64,000 bases of DNA from Aplectana chamaeleonis (taxonomy: Eukaryota > Nematoda > Chromadorea > Rhabditida > Cosmocercidae): the NCBI GenBank assembly GCA_029168955.1, contig JAPDOI010001757.1, positions 81,017-145,016 on the forward strand. Direction: 5' to 3'. Shown in pieces: positions 23,081-33,543 of the stretch (its first letter is position 1; every line of letters begins with the position of its first letter). A model generated the notes under the pieces. It was given only the letters and a program-made list of their open reading frames with translations. It was not told the DNA's origin and ran no database searches. Both the position numbers and the translations under genes were made by a program.

Positions 23081-23999
23081 GTGTGCGGAAGTGAGAATTT
23101 CTTTTCGTTAAGCGTTATTAATTTTCGGGAAAAAACCGCGTTAACTCGTTAATGCGTTAACACGTTAATTTTGGATTTCGTTAACAAATTTAGAAACATC
23201 ACCTAACCATAGCGAAAATCGATAAATCATTAGAGGTACAAAAAAAAACAAAATAGACCTTCAAATGACATCAGCAGGACGTCGTCGAAAAATAGTTAGC
23301 GCTTCATGAGGGTGTGCGCCGCGTCGTAGAAAGTTAGTAGCGCTTCATGTAGAGCGTGTGCCGTGTAAAGAGTGATGAGCGCTATATGTGGATACCCTTA
23401 TGTTTTTGAGGTAGACCCACCCCATACACATCACATATGCCTTTCTAGGTTACCGATGCTGTGTCGCGAATGCACGACGGTGTTCAGTGGTTTATTGAGA
23501 CAGGATGCCGACATACGATCAGCTGGAGGGCGGGGCTCTGCGACCGATTGCGCCGCGACCAATGGCATTGCGATGTGACACTGCGCGCGTCCCTCACAAT
23601 AACTGGGTTTACTATAACAACATGTTACGATACAACTAGGAAACAACGGTGTATGATGAATTCGCTGGGAGGCTATGGATGGCGTCTTCTGAATATCGGA
23701 TAGACTGACGGCTGATGGCGATGGTGGACGTTCAGTTGGACGAGTGGTTTGCGGGAGACGTAGACAAGCAATAGTTGAAAGATATAGTCGGCATGGAATC
23801 TAGCGATCGAGCCGACAGAGAGGGGTATGTTGATGACTGACGAATGCTTTGGCTGTTGGGGACAGTAGTGAATACAGTCGATTCGGTGGCGGGGTAGGCA
23901 GTACAGAGGGGGGGAGTGGAAGTAGACAGGGGAAATCTCCCTTATTCTCCCTAACTGCGAATTTCCTTATTCCATCCTGCCTGGCTCGGAATAATACCA
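23081..23999. other. Body of a possible retrocopy; no ORF recognised
   Basis: 23100-23180 is GTTAA-rich. The rest has short frames on both strands without motifs. If the SL1-tagged sequence at 24121-24142 marks a retrocopied mRNA, this stretch would be its downstream body on the minus strand. I find no clear poly(A) tail. Confidence 0.3.
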
Positions 24000-24116
24000 T
24001 CAGTCTGTCTCAGCTGCGCGAGTGTCCAGCGTCCGACGCGTTTCGGCTGTCCCTGTCTGGTGACTGTCGTCTCCATGGTCGCGTTCGGCTGTTTCTGTCT
24101 CTCCAGTGGGCGGCAT
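24000..24116 (-). pseudogene. Short ORF directly behind an SL1 leader (probable retrocopy)
   Basis: On the minus strand the first ATG lies 4 bases after the SL1-like 22-mer and opens a 38-codon frame, MPPTGETETAERDHGDDSHQ and on, rich in Thr, Glu and Asp, ending TGA. No family is recognised. An SL leader followed at once by a start codon is the arrangement of a mature trans-spliced mRNA, not of a genomic gene, because the leader is normally added from a separate RNA. The copy therefore probably came from reverse-transcribed mRNA. The ORF may be only the start of a longer, broken reading frame. Confidence 0.4.
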
Positions 24117-24120
24117 GCTG

Positions 24121-24142
24121 CTCAAACTTGGGTAATTAAATC
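24121..24142 (-). ncRNA. SL1 spliced-leader sequence (retrocopied, not an SL RNA gene)
   Basis: The reverse complement reads GATTTAATTACCCAAGTTTG then AG, 21 of 22 bases identical to the nematode SL1 exon (second base G to A). It is followed by CAGCATG rather than the GTAA donor of an SL RNA gene, so it is not a leader gene. Its upstream edge coincides with the start of the 42-bp array. Confidence 0.8.
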
Positions 24143-24992
24143 ATGATGCCCTGCACACCCCTGCTGGGACCCTGCACACGTTCCAAGACGTTCTGCACAC
24201 CCCTACTGGGTCCTGCCCACGTCCCATCATGTCCTGCACACCCATACTGGGATCCTGCACACGTTCCATGATGTTCTGCACTCTTCTACTGGGGTCCTGC
24301 ACACGCTCCATGAGGTCCTGCACAACCCTACTGGGATCCTGCACACGTCCCGTGATGTCCTGCACACTCCTAGTGAGCTCCTGCACACAATCTACGACGT
24401 CCTGCACAACCCCACTGGGGTCCTGCACACGTCCCGCGATGTCCTGCACACTCCTACTGAGGTCCTGCACACAATCTACGACGTCCTAACTACCTTACTG
24501 GGGTCCTGCAGACGTCCCGTGATGTCCTGCACACTCCTACTGAGGTCCTGCACACAATCTACGACGTCCTGCACAACCCTACTGAGGTCCTGCACACAAT
24601 CTAGGACGTCCTGCACAACCCTAGTGGGATCCTGCACACGTTTCATGATGTCCTTCACACTCCTACTGAGGTCCTGCACACAATCTACGACGTCCTGCAC
24701 CACCCTACTGGGGTCCTGCACACGTTCCATGATGTTCTGCACACTCCTACTGAGATCCTGCACACAATCTACGACGTCCTGCACAACCCTACTGGGGTCC
24801 TGCACACGTCCCGTGATGTCCTGCACTCTCCTAGTGAGGTCCTGCACACAATCTACGACGTCCTGCACAACCCTACTGGGATCCTGCACACGTTCGATGA
24901 TGTCCTTCACACTCCTACTGAGGTCCTGCACACGTCCCATGATGTCCTGCACACCTCTGCTGGGGTCCTGTACACGTTCCATGATGTCCTGC
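24143..24992 (-). repeat. 42-bp minisatellite (2 x 21 bp), about 20 units
   Basis: Well conserved alternating 21-mers GTCCTGCACACTCCTACTGA(G) and GTCCTGCACACAATCTACGA(C) or ..GTTCCATGAT. Both strands are open for more than 170 codons. The minus strand gives heptads of the form VQDLSRS / VQDIMER / VQDPSRG / VQDVVDC. The array is interrupted at 24992 by the Ty3 element and resumes at 37838. Confidence 0.95.
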
Positions 24993-25340
24993 TGTGGGGT
25001 GGAGAGCACCCAAAGCGGCGCCGCTACTGAGCGGTCAGAGATAGTGGGCGGTCAGAGACGATCAGGTGGCGTTGACCAACGGTCGCGCGCCAATGCAGCG
25101 CGTATAAAAGGCGCCTCAGTTACGGACTGACAATCGGCTACTTCTACGTGTCTCCAGTCTTCCTGCCGTGCTCTCCAGTCCCGTTCCAGTGCCCTCGTTC
25201 CCGTCGTCGCCTACCTCTGCCCCGAGATCACCCAATTTCCATACATCCGCATATATCCTATTTCTGTGTTATAATAAATTGTTCATTGTATCCGTGCTCA
25301 TACCGTCTAGCCACGATTCGAGTATACAACTCGGCTTACA
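24993..25340 (+). repeat. 5' LTR of the Ty3 element
   Basis: 348 bp, TG...CA ends. TATAAAA at 25103-25109 followed by GGCGCCTCAG, and AATAAA at 25273-25278, giving a conventional U3-R-U5 order. It retains an 11-bp segment spanning the TATA start that the 3' LTR lacks. Confidence 0.97.
25103..25109 (+). promoter_or_regulatory. TATA box of the Ty3 5' LTR
   Basis: GCGTATAAAAGGCGCC in the LTR, about 170 bp upstream of AATAAA. In the 3' LTR the corresponding site reads CCAATAAAAGG. Confidence 0.7.
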
Positions 25341-25358
25341 TGGGGGCCGAATCGGTCA
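25341..25358 (+). other. Candidate primer-binding site
   Basis: TGGGGGCCGAATCGGTC follows the LTR directly and starts with TGG, as expected for pairing with a tRNA 3' CCA. I cannot name the tRNA. Confidence 0.4.
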
Positions 25359-25606
25359 AATCTGAATAGACGTTACGAGCACTCATATTTTGAACAATTC
25401 CTCCTCTTTCTCATCTCTCCAAGGTTTGCCACGAAGTAAGGGCAGCCTCTCTTCTACAGCCTCTCCTCTACAGCTATCACGAAGTAAGGATAGCGGAAAT
25501 CCAGTGCTACGAAGAAAGAGCACTTGCGACGTGGTGAACCTACCCGTACCTCGTGTTATTGTGGTAGGGCGCACGAATCACTCACCTGATATTGGTCATT
25601 ACAGAT

Positions 25607-26670
25607 ATGGCAGATCAGGCTATGGACTGCGAACGGGCGCCGACTATGGATGCCGAAGTGAGTGAATTTTCTCATGAAAGAATAGGTAACGAGATAGGGC
25701 GAATCATACTTAGTGTAGATGCCCTGAAGGCGCAGTTGGACCACGCGTTAGGTAAAACGCGCGTGTCTGCCTTGGCGAAAGAAACCATCGAAAACGCTAC
25801 GAAAGAGGAGTTTGCTAGTTTAGTACAGCAGCTTGAGCGTTTGAGAGGTTATACTGAGCGGCGTAAAATCCTCAACGGGGAGCTCAGTGACGTTCTTGAG
25901 CAAAGAGGGATAAACTCCGCAGGCGAATTATGTCAGTACATAAGCAAAGTAGAAAACGATGGAGAAATAATAGCAGAACTATGTGACATAATGAACACTG
26001 ATGCATTACAGATTAAGGATGCAGTAGAATCGATGCACGACGACATGGAAAAAGCTCGCCAGGAGCTGGACAACTACGGAAGTGGTGAGTCAAGAATGCC
26101 AGTAACAAATTGTCGACAAAACATTGAAAATGCAAGATGTCGACGACGAGATCGATTGGTCAGCCATCTGCGCCAGTCCCGACAAGCTCGATGCCAGCTC
26201 AAACAGCAAATCGAAGCCACGAGGATCCGGATCAGGGTCAGTTGGTCACTTATCTTCAGTCACTGGCATGCGCGGACCCTGGAATATATAAGGGACTAAA
26301 AAGTGAAAATCTCAAAGAATTCCTAAGGCGTGTTAAGCGAAAATACCTTAGAGTGATCCAGGATGATGCGATCCTGGTAGAGATATTGGGCGACGACCAC
26401 TTGCAGGGCAGAGCGAAGAACATCTTCCAAGAGCTGCCGTCAACAGTGAAAGCCGGAGGATTCGATGCAGTGACTAGGGAACTTGAGCGGCTGTTGGCTA
26501 ACGATACCACGGCAGCTCGTATCAGGGCCCTTACCGAGTTAAGGAACCTAAAGATGAAACCAGCCCAGGGAGTGTCGGAGTTCTGTGTTGCCCTGGAGAA
26601 ACTGGCCATGCAAGCCAATCCTGGAAGCCATCTGCCTAAGAGATCAGTGGAGCTGGCACAGGTTTTGCTG
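25607..26670 (+). pseudogene. gag: Ty3 gag, N-terminal and capsid part (frameshifted)
   Basis: I take the start at ATG 25607 (MADQAMDCERAP), 267 bp after the LTR. The first frame carries a coiled-coil-like region rich in Glu, Lys and Leu (about 25700-26080). The frame then shifts by one near 26100-26160 and continues with the capsid-like block LKEFLRRVKRKY, LQGRAKNIFQELPS, and VSEFCVALEKLAMQ, typical of retrotransposon gag capsids. It is cut at 26670, within codons for VLL, by the insertion starting at 26671 and resumes at 31410. The coiled coil and capsid roles are inferred from sequence character and position. Confidence 0.85.
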
Positions 26671-26699
26671 GGGCCGGATTCATCAATATACTAACCCAC

Positions 26700-27400
26700 G
26701 GTTAGCGCCCCTAACCTACCAACCCAGCACCATTTCAGCGATTCATCAACTTACCAACCCACGCGCTGCTGGGTTGGTTACTAGGTCAGCGCTTCCAGCC
26801 GAAGAAGGCTGGTAGGCCGCTAACCAACCCACTAGATGTCGTGCGCCATTGCTGATCGGCGCTCCTCAACGCGTGCGGCAGTGCGCAGCGGCTCTTGGAA
26901 CATTGCCAAAATTGGTATCGATTCGCGAGGGCTGTTATTTCTACACTGCTGCTTACTCTCCGGCTATTATTCGACTGCTGACACTATCCTTCTATTACTG
27001 CTACTCCCATTATTCAACGTTTGACGTTATTGCTGCGCTATTACTACTCAATTAGGAAATCCGGAAAAATAATTAGAATTATAATCCTTTTTCTTGCGAG
27101 TGATTAGTTCACGGTTTTCGAATTGCATCTTCACAATTTTCCTTCCTTACAGTCTTTTTTTATGAATATTGTAGTTATTGCCAAGATCTCACCTAAAACC
27201 TTTTAATTATTTCTTTGGACGAAACTAATTCACAAATTCTTTTCGTCAGTAAAGGGAATAAGCAGCACCAGAAATTCGATGTAATAAATGAAAAAATTGA
27301 AACATTAGTAAATTTCATTGTTATTAGGAAATATGAATATGAATTGAAATTGACTTGAATTATAATCACTATTTCATTATTCTGTTACTACTAAATTCAA
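26700..27400. other. Insert interior, left part: no gene
   Basis: Repeats of AACCAACCCA-like words (26690-26830) mirror GGGTTGGTT words near 31340 at the other end. 27060-27400 is AT-rich with no features. Confidence 0.4.
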
Positions 27401-27454
27401 TGTGAACCAGCTAAACAGTTTTCTTCAGTCTTTGTTTGAGTTGGATATCTTCCC

Positions 27455-27660
27455 ATCTCCCGGCTGTCGGCAGCTGGACACCCCTCTCCGACACTGGCAG
27501 CGGAGTCCTACGGGAGAAAACTACGATCGCGTTCTCCGACAGGAGCTGTTTGTCCTGTGGGAGACCGGACCAGAGCGAAGCGGTCTCCTACAGGACATGC
27601 TGCCGCATCGCTTCTACTGGGTCTCCTACAGGACAAAACAGCTCCGGTAGTTGTCCTGGA
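27455..27660. repeat. TCTCCTACAGGAC-rich segment with inverted partner at 29290-29445
   Basis: CCGACACTGGCAGCGGAGTC at about 27490 is matched in reverse complement at about 29405-29435, and words like TCCTACAGGAG recur in both. This extends the inverted organisation around the Penelope pair. Confidence 0.55.
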
Positions 27661-28142
27661 ACGCGCACGTTGGACCATTGATCGAACCCGCGCGGTGTAC
27701 GATACGCGTGTGCATGGGGTGGAGAGCTGATTCGCCCATGCAGGTTCACAGAGGCGCCCCTCTCATTGATTGAGGGGGGTGCTTAGGAGCCGAATTTCCT
27801 CCTTGATGAAAAGTGAGGGAGGAATGGTAAAATCTTTAATTCTGCCAACCAGGTTTGTTAGGTGGTCACGCTTTATTGGTCAACGTTTCGGCACAGCGCC
27901 GTTTTCAGAGACCTGAAAGTGGAAAAACACGTTACGCAACCTACACGGTCAAGCGCATCTTTGCCCTAAGGCGGTATCGACTCGCGCAAAAAACTGCAGA
28001 GAGGCAACACCTCCTGCACCAAAACCCACCAGGAGCGCTTTCACCAAGACCAGCACACACTGCGGTTGTAGTTTAGTGCAAGTGAACCACCACTGGCAAG
28101 TAGTGATTCCAGCCCTGCGAGAAAACTATCCGAAGCTCAACA

Positions 28143-28431
28143 TCACAACCCACACAGCGGGATAAATGGTAGGAATTCACTGCTTACGGTGAGACACTCA
28201 TTACGGTTGTTCAGCTTCAGGTTCGCCTTTTTGTATAAATCAAGCCTTCTAGGGGCCTTCTGGCACCAATGTCCGTGTGCAAGTATCGTGCACTTGACTT
28301 CAAAATCATTGTTGCACAGCTTTTCGACCCTATGTCTTCCCAAGCGGTGTTAGAAGGCTCTTCCGTCTTCTCTTACCTGATAAGTTCTTTTAGGCGAACG
28401 TTTAGCTGTCTTCCTGTCTCTCGGATGTAGA
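28143..28431 (-). pseudogene. Penelope-like GIY-YIG endonuclease remnant (left arm)
   Basis: The minus strand shows IRETGRQLNVRLKE, then after frameshifts GRHRVEKLCNNDFEVKC and KLNNRNECLTV. These are the same blocks as in the right arm, but with the central Gly of YIGET changed to Arg and more indels. It is dead: truncated before the reverse transcriptase and shifted at least once. Confidence 0.75.
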
Positions 28432-28450
28432 TTTCTGCACAAATGGAGCA

Positions 28451-28752
28451 TTGAAGCTGGTACACTACATCGGAGAGACAGGAAGACAGCTAAACGTTCC
28501 CCTAAAAGAACACTTATCAGGCAAGAGACGGAAGAGCCTTCTAACACCGCTTGGGAAGCATAGGGTCGAAAAGCACAGTAACAATGATTTTGAAGTCAAA
28601 GTGCACGATACTTGCACGCGAAACGGACATTGGTGCTAGAAGGCCCTAGAAGCCTTATTTATACAAAAGCGAACCCCGAAGCTGAACAACCGTAATGAGT
28701 GTCTCACCATGACCAGTGAATTCCTACCATTTATCCCGCTGTGTGGGTTGTG
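28451..28752 (+). pseudogene. Penelope-like GIY-YIG endonuclease remnant (right arm)
   Basis: LVHYIGETGRQLNVPLKEHL (residues 3-22 of the frame) is the GIY-YIG start in its Penelope form (YIGET). It is followed by TPLGKHRVEKHSNNDFEV, and, after a stop, ALFIQKRTPKLNNRNECLT, which carries the conserved N..R.E region. The endonuclease would nick DNA for target-primed integration in an intact element. Here the polymerase is missing and a stop splits the domain. Family identity rests on the YIGET...H.....PKLN.R pattern, which is distinctive. Confidence 0.85.
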
Positions 28753-28978
28753 ATGTTGAGCTTCGATAGTTTTCTCGCAGGGCTGGAATCACTGCTTGCC
28801 AGTGGTGGTTCACTTGCACTAAACTACAACCGCAGTGTGTGCTGGTCTTGGTGGAAGCGCTCCTGGTGGGTTTTGGTGCAGGAGGTGTTGCCTCTCTGCA
28901 GTTTTTTGCGCGAGTCGATACCGCCTTAGGGCGAAGATGCGCTTGACCGTGTAGGTTGCGTAACGTGTTTTTTTTTCC

Positions 28979-29020
28979 ACTTTCAGGTCTCTGAAAACGG
29001 CGCTGTGCCGAAACGTTGAC
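28979..29020 (+). ncRNA. Hammerhead-ribozyme-like motif in the Penelope tail
   Basis: CTGAAAA, then the stem CGGC-GCTGT-GCCG, then AAAC: the CUGANGA / stem II / GAAA core order of a hammerhead, with one core base changed (A for the G of CUGANGA). Penelope-like elements are known to carry hammerhead motifs at this place. The mirror copy is at 27885-27915 on the minus strand. Probably catalytically weak or dead. Confidence 0.6.
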
Positions 29021-29071
29021 CAATAAAGCGTGACCACCTAACAAACCTGGTTGGCAGAATTAAGAATTTTA

Positions 29072-29973
29072 CTGTGCAAAGATCATGCCCAGGTTAGAGG
29101 AAAACCAGACGTGGAGAATACTCTGAGGGAGGAATGTAATGGGGCCTAATGCCCTACACTAATTTTTGGCGTTGACAAAATTGTCAACGAAGAAGTGTGA
29201 AAATCATGCTTCGATTTAAAAGAAATTTGAAAACAAGGCGGTTTTGGCTTGATTCCAGCAAACGTTATTTGAAATTCCCTCCAAGCTACCGTACAAGTTC
29301 CGGTCTCCTACAGGAGATTAAAAGGACTCCTACAGGAGTATCACAGGACTCCTACAGGAGAAAACCAGGACTATTGTTGCAGGGGAGGCCAGGACTCCCA
29401 GCGGACTCCTGTAGGAGTCCGCTGCCAGTGTCGGAGCTGCAGAAATATACAACCGTCAATTCCGATGTGTCCGCAGCTACGGCCCACGTGCACCATACTA
29501 TACCCGCATTTTTCAAAATACGAAGCCACTGGATGGGAAGTTCTTTTCGAGGATTTTTAGCACATAAGAGTTTTTTCACAATGAATCATTATGAATTACT
29601 CCTGCGTCAATGTTTTACGGAGGAAATTCTCAGATCATTACACATCTAACCTTGTAGTAAGCAAATAAAAGTTTTTTTCATCTTGAAGCGTTCAATACAG
29701 AAATTTGAAGCGCAGAACCCAACCATGTAGTCCATTTTTCAGACCATGAAAATATTAGGGTGAGTTGTCTTATATATTGAAGTACCATTCTTCGATGGGG
29801 GCCAATTGTAGAAACCCGATTTGGACGGCGAATCAGGACAATTCCGAATTGGTCAGGGGAGATCCAAATTGGACGGCAGCATGCGAGAAAAACCACAGGT
29901 GTGGGCTCATCTTTTGCCATAGCGATCCCGGGAGGTGCGAATCAGAGGAAATCCAATTTGACGGTGCAGATGA
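29072..29973. other. Insert interior, right-middle: no gene
   Basis: 29290-29430 repeats CTCCTACAGGAGT-type words. One copy of a direct repeat (GTGTGGGCTCATCTTTTGCC and on) starts near 29900. There is a 150-codon open frame (29197-29649) without motif. Confidence 0.35.
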
Positions 29974-30031
29974 AGGCTTTCCTCCCCTGCCGGACGGTGC
30001 AGCCTTCGGCTGCACCGTCCGGCAGGGGAGG
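29974..30031. repeat. Perfect 58-bp palindrome with the CAGCCTTCGGCTG hairpin
   Basis: TTTCCTCCCCTGCCGGACGG then TGCAGCC-TTC-GGCTGCA and the complement. It is flanked by direct copies of a segment containing ATAGCGATCCCGGGAGGTGC. The inner GACGGTGCAGCC..GGCTGCACCGTC is the same hairpin as in the 113-bp satellite at 45 kb. Confidence 0.9.
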
Positions 30032-30110
30032 AAACCCCCCGGTGTGGGCTAATCTTTTGCCATAGCGATCCCGGGAGGTGCGAATCAGAGGAAATCCAAT
30101 TTTGACGGTG

Positions 30111-31300
30111 CAGCTTTGTAAAAACGGTTACGAACACTGAATTGAAAAAAACACGTCCCTCCAGCTTTTCTATTCTTCCAGCCTTCAAGGCATGATCGAT
30201 GTCATATTTTTGGTGTTTCGCCGATCCTTCCATTGTTCTATAGTCTTGTATCTTCTGCTTGGTACAAATGATAAGGATAAGAAATAGTGATTCCATGAAA
30301 AATTGTCATAATTGATATTTCAATTATTCCCTGGCATCAAATCACTATAACCAGCACGGAAACCCCCTAAAATTACTATTTTCCTTCGTTACCACGCAGA
30401 AGAAACAAAAAACAATAGAAGAGAGAGCAGGAAAAACGACGAAAACACAAAAAAAATGATAAAAACCGACGATCATCACTCGGCCTAAATTAAAAATTTT
30501 TGCGCGTGAATGGCGCGTTTCGTCGGTGGCTGCAGACAGTGCTTCCTAGTCGACGGTTGTACATTTCTGCAGGGGTGTCTATTTGGAAACACCCCCATCT
30601 CCATTACGATTTGTATCTGCTACCCGTGTTTGTTCTCACACTAGATTTGATGTTGTGAGCCACTTACGGTTTGCTGATTACAACTCCTTCTTGCACCCAT
30701 CCTCCCCCTTCCCACCTCAAATCAGTGTCCTTAACCATGCGTACTGAGGTGTGCACTTCATAAAAATATTCTTGCTTTTTTTTTGGAATACTTTTCGTCC
30801 GCTTTTCATCATTTTGTAGAGTAACGCGAGCATTTTTCATTTTAAACTCATCACGGTTTTCAAGCAACGCAAGAAAAATAAAAAGTGAGAAAAAGAGAAG
30901 CCGTCCGTCGCTTCATGTGAAAAATTATGTTCTGCTATTTTATGAAACGTTAGGAACGTGTTTTATAAACTATGCACGTATGATATTTAGCAGTTGTGAA
31001 GAAATGTGCCTCTTGTGATCCAACGAAAGAATAATAGAATCGACTTTGCAATTTTCGACTGTATAGGGAGAATAGCAATGTTTTGTGATGAATAAACCTC
31101 AGAAACTATACGAAATCACTTGAAGCATGGGAAAACGCATCCTTTGTGCTGAAAAACTGCCGTTGTGTTACTATTATTCAACAAAATCTATTGATAGTGG
31201 AGTTTTCTATCATTTTTTTTTAGAGTTGACGGTAGTTATCGTGTGTTGTGTGCACTAAAGTTACCGCCGACGCCTAAAAGTCTCGGTCAGCGTAACCCAC
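30111..31300. other. Insert interior, right part: no feature
   Basis: AT-rich and motif-free. Confidence 0.35.
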
Positions 31301-31412
31301 ACTGATTCGCGCTTAGTGAATCAAAATCGGAGATGTTGGGTTGGTTAAGCGCTCGGTCAGACTTACCGTCGGTCAACCCAAACCAGCATTCGGTTGATGA
31401 ATCCGGCCCCTG

Positions 31413-31649
31413 GATAATCTAAGGCACTGGCCAGAGCATATACAATTGATCAGCGCGTTGCACAAGGTAGGACCCAACAGCGCATACGATGAGATTAAGC
31501 TGCTCGCTATCAGTATAGAGCAATCGAAGACCATGTATGGATTGCTGCAATCACCTGATCGATCGCATTGGAAAAACCGGGCGATTCATATGATAGGTTA
31601 TCAAGAAACCGTCCTGATTAGGATAGGAGGCGTAGTCAAACCCAACCTG
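31413..31649 (+). pseudogene. gag: Ty3 gag, middle fragment between two insertions
   Basis: Continues the gag frame with DNLRHWPEHIQLISALHK directly after the CTG duplication and runs to GGVVKPN before the second insert at 31650. It is the central-to-C-terminal capsid portion. Confidence 0.8.
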
Positions 31650-32590
31650 GGGCCGTATTCGCCAATAACCCGCCGGGTACCCGCCGGGTAGTCGAAGGGT
31701 AAATGAGGTGAAATTTCAGTACAAAACGCGCGCTCCACGGCCACCTCTCGCCTCCCTTGGCTTCCCTCGCGACCGCCGAAAGATTTTGCATCGCTTTTTG
31801 GGAAAATTGACCGCATCGCGGCGAAATTTATTGCAAATTGCACGGAAGAGACGTTATATTCATTTATTTTGATTTCTTAAACCCTCATTTTCTCAATTTC
31901 CGTGTGATTCTGTCTTTTGTTTCCTTTTCACTGGTGACTCAGATCCTTTTTTTCGTTACAATTATACATTTTTGACTGTGAATATTCATTTTTTGCTATT
32001 TTTTTCGCACGTTTCATTGAATTTTTACCAAAAAAAATTGAAAAGCGATTTATGCCACATCTTAATCATCCAGAGAGCTGCGGGCTCTCATCTTTATGTC
32101 AAGTATTATAGACAGTGTTCAAAATAACGATCTTTATTCTGCCAGGTTTCATTTTTTAAATGTGAATATTGAATTTGAAAGACCGATCCATTTGTGGTAA
32201 AATAAGTCTCATTTGATGAGCCACTGTCCATAATACTTGAATTATAAAGTTTTAAAATCAGAACATGAGCTTTGAATGCGCCGATTTGCTAGAACTACGA
32301 ATAAAACCCAGTAAAACATGTTATACTGTTGTTCTGCAACGAAGGAAATTAGTTTTCAATATTCTTATGCTAGAAACAAGTCTAAAAATGCAAAAGAATC
32401 GAACGAAAAATAGAAAATTACACAATATTCTCAAAGGGAAGTCCACGGGAATTCGAAGGGTAATCGATCAATACGTTCATTTCCATCTTACAGCGTGTAA
32501 GATGGGTCGATCTGTTCCTCTGCCGCGCGCGGTATCATCCCTTCCGCTTCCCTTCAACTACCCTCGGCGGGTTGTTGGCGAATACGACCC
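31650..32590. mobile_element. 941-bp MITE-like insert, PIF/Harbinger-like (CTG duplication)
   Basis: Inverted ends GGGCCGTATTCGCCAA and TTGGCGAATACGACCC, with CTG at 31647-31649 and 32591-32593. Subterminal CCCGCCGGGTA / CCGGCGGGTT words also pair. Same family as 40276-40761 and, more distantly, the end of the 4.7-kb insert. Interior AT-rich, no transposase. Confidence 0.88.
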
Positions 32591-33543
32591 CTGGAGGGGA
32601 ACGAAATGGTACGAACGGCCAACCCCACCCAATCGATGATCGTTTCACAAGAAATCGAGTAGAATAGCCTAGTGCCCTTCAAAGAACCAGCCCAAACACG
32701 CGAAAATGCTACAACTGCTTGCGTTATGGACATGTTGCACGGAAATGCCCTCAGCGCCAGCCTAGGGTAAACCAAGTGAGAGAGAACCAACCAGTAAGGA
32801 TTTTTCCTAGTGAAAGGATTGCGCCGCAGGAACTACAGCGAGAACGCAGTTCTGTCTCAGATCTTGTTGGAAATCCCCAGAGTTTAGGACTAGTGGTCAA
32901 ATATATCAGCAATGCTAAAAGAGACCTGTTCAGGAAGCAGGGGCAACCCGCTGAAGTGAAACTCCTGGACGGGACAAGCCGAGCTTCACTTGACACAGGG
33001 TCAATGATCAGCATAATGTCTCTGAAAGTTCTAGTAAAGGCGAAGAGGGAGGGTTTCAACATTGATTCACTTAACCCTACCGATAAAGGAAAAATTCAAC
33101 CTGTATTAGATGCTTCGAACAATCCAATGTCCTTCGTTGGCGCAGTTTGGATTGAGGTGCAACTTGAAGGTGGACCAGCTGCTTCGGTCGCATTTCACAT
33201 ATCGAATGGAGCTGATGACGAGATTCTTCTAGGAACAAATGCCCTACCCAGTCTCGGGGTACAGTTGTCTCTGATGAAGGGTGGATCCGAAAATAGTGGT
33301 AGGAAATCAGCCGTTGATGATGTTATGGTTGACCGAAGAACATATATTCCCCCACATAAGTCTGTCCTCGTTCCAGTTCGATGCGACACGGTAGAGGGGA
33401 ACTCTGAAAGAATTTTGTCCTCTTCAAAGCCCGGTCCTCCCACAGGAGTTTTCAAGATTCGAAGCCAGGAAGCTGTTCTACCAATCACTAATACTACGGA
33501 TAAGCTCCTCCTACTGAGAAATGGAGAATGTATTGGACATTGA
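32591..33543 (+). pseudogene. Ty3 gag C-terminus (zinc knuckle) and aspartic protease
   Basis: After the second insert the gag frame continues to a stop near 32657; the neighbouring frame then carries a CCHC zinc knuckle CYNCLRYGHVARKC (32707-32748, CX2CX4HX4C), the nucleic-acid-binding motif of the nucleocapsid. The same frame runs into the retropepsin-type protease: SLDTGSMIS with catalytic Asp in DTGS (32992-33003), and EILLGTNAL further down as the second protease motif. The frame ends at TGA 33541 and continues in phase at 33589 as polymerase, so the stop is a single mutation or a gag-pol boundary. The protease would process the polyprotein in an intact element. Confidence 0.88.

Larger units (their letters stand above)
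27829..29071. mobile_element. Head-to-head pair of Penelope-like element 3' ends
   Basis: Two arms of about 600 bp (27829-28431 minus, 28462-29071 plus) are reverse complements around a 30-bp centre. Each arm encodes the GIY-YIG endonuclease end of a Penelope-like retroelement followed by a non-coding tail. The tail contains a hammerhead-like motif, AATAAA, and the end AACCTGGTTGGCAGAATTAA. Inverted 5'-truncated copies are a common Penelope arrangement. Both copies lack the reverse transcriptase. Confidence 0.85.
26671..31409. mobile_element. 4.7-kb non-autonomous insert, PIF/Harbinger-like (CTG duplication)
   Basis: Perfect 16-bp inverted ends: GGGCCGGATTCATCAA at the left and its complement at the right. 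CTG is duplicated at 26668-26670 and 31410-31412. Removing the insert and one CTG restores the gag reading frame across the junction, which confirms the boundaries. Three-base duplications and GGGCC-type ends fit PIF/Harbinger elements. No transposase or second ORF is visible; the interior contains Penelope-like remnants (27829-29071) and hairpins (29974-30031), so the element is non-autonomous and carries foreign DNA. Confidence 0.85.

Noticed and set aside
24121..24142. SL1 RNA gene
   Set aside because: The leader is followed by CAGCATG, not a GTAA donor, and there is no Sm-binding site of the AATTTTGG type in the following 100 bases.
24141..25009. Coiled-coil-like heptad protein VQDLSRS/VQDIMER on the minus strand
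   Set aside because: The 21/42-bp period explains the open frames, both strands are open, and the frame runs into the Ty3 LTR. Kept only as part of the minisatellite finding.
27402..27681. Two overlapping 80-codon frames in the 4.7-kb insert
   Set aside because: They lie in the inverted TCTCCTACAGGAC-rich repeat and show no family motif.
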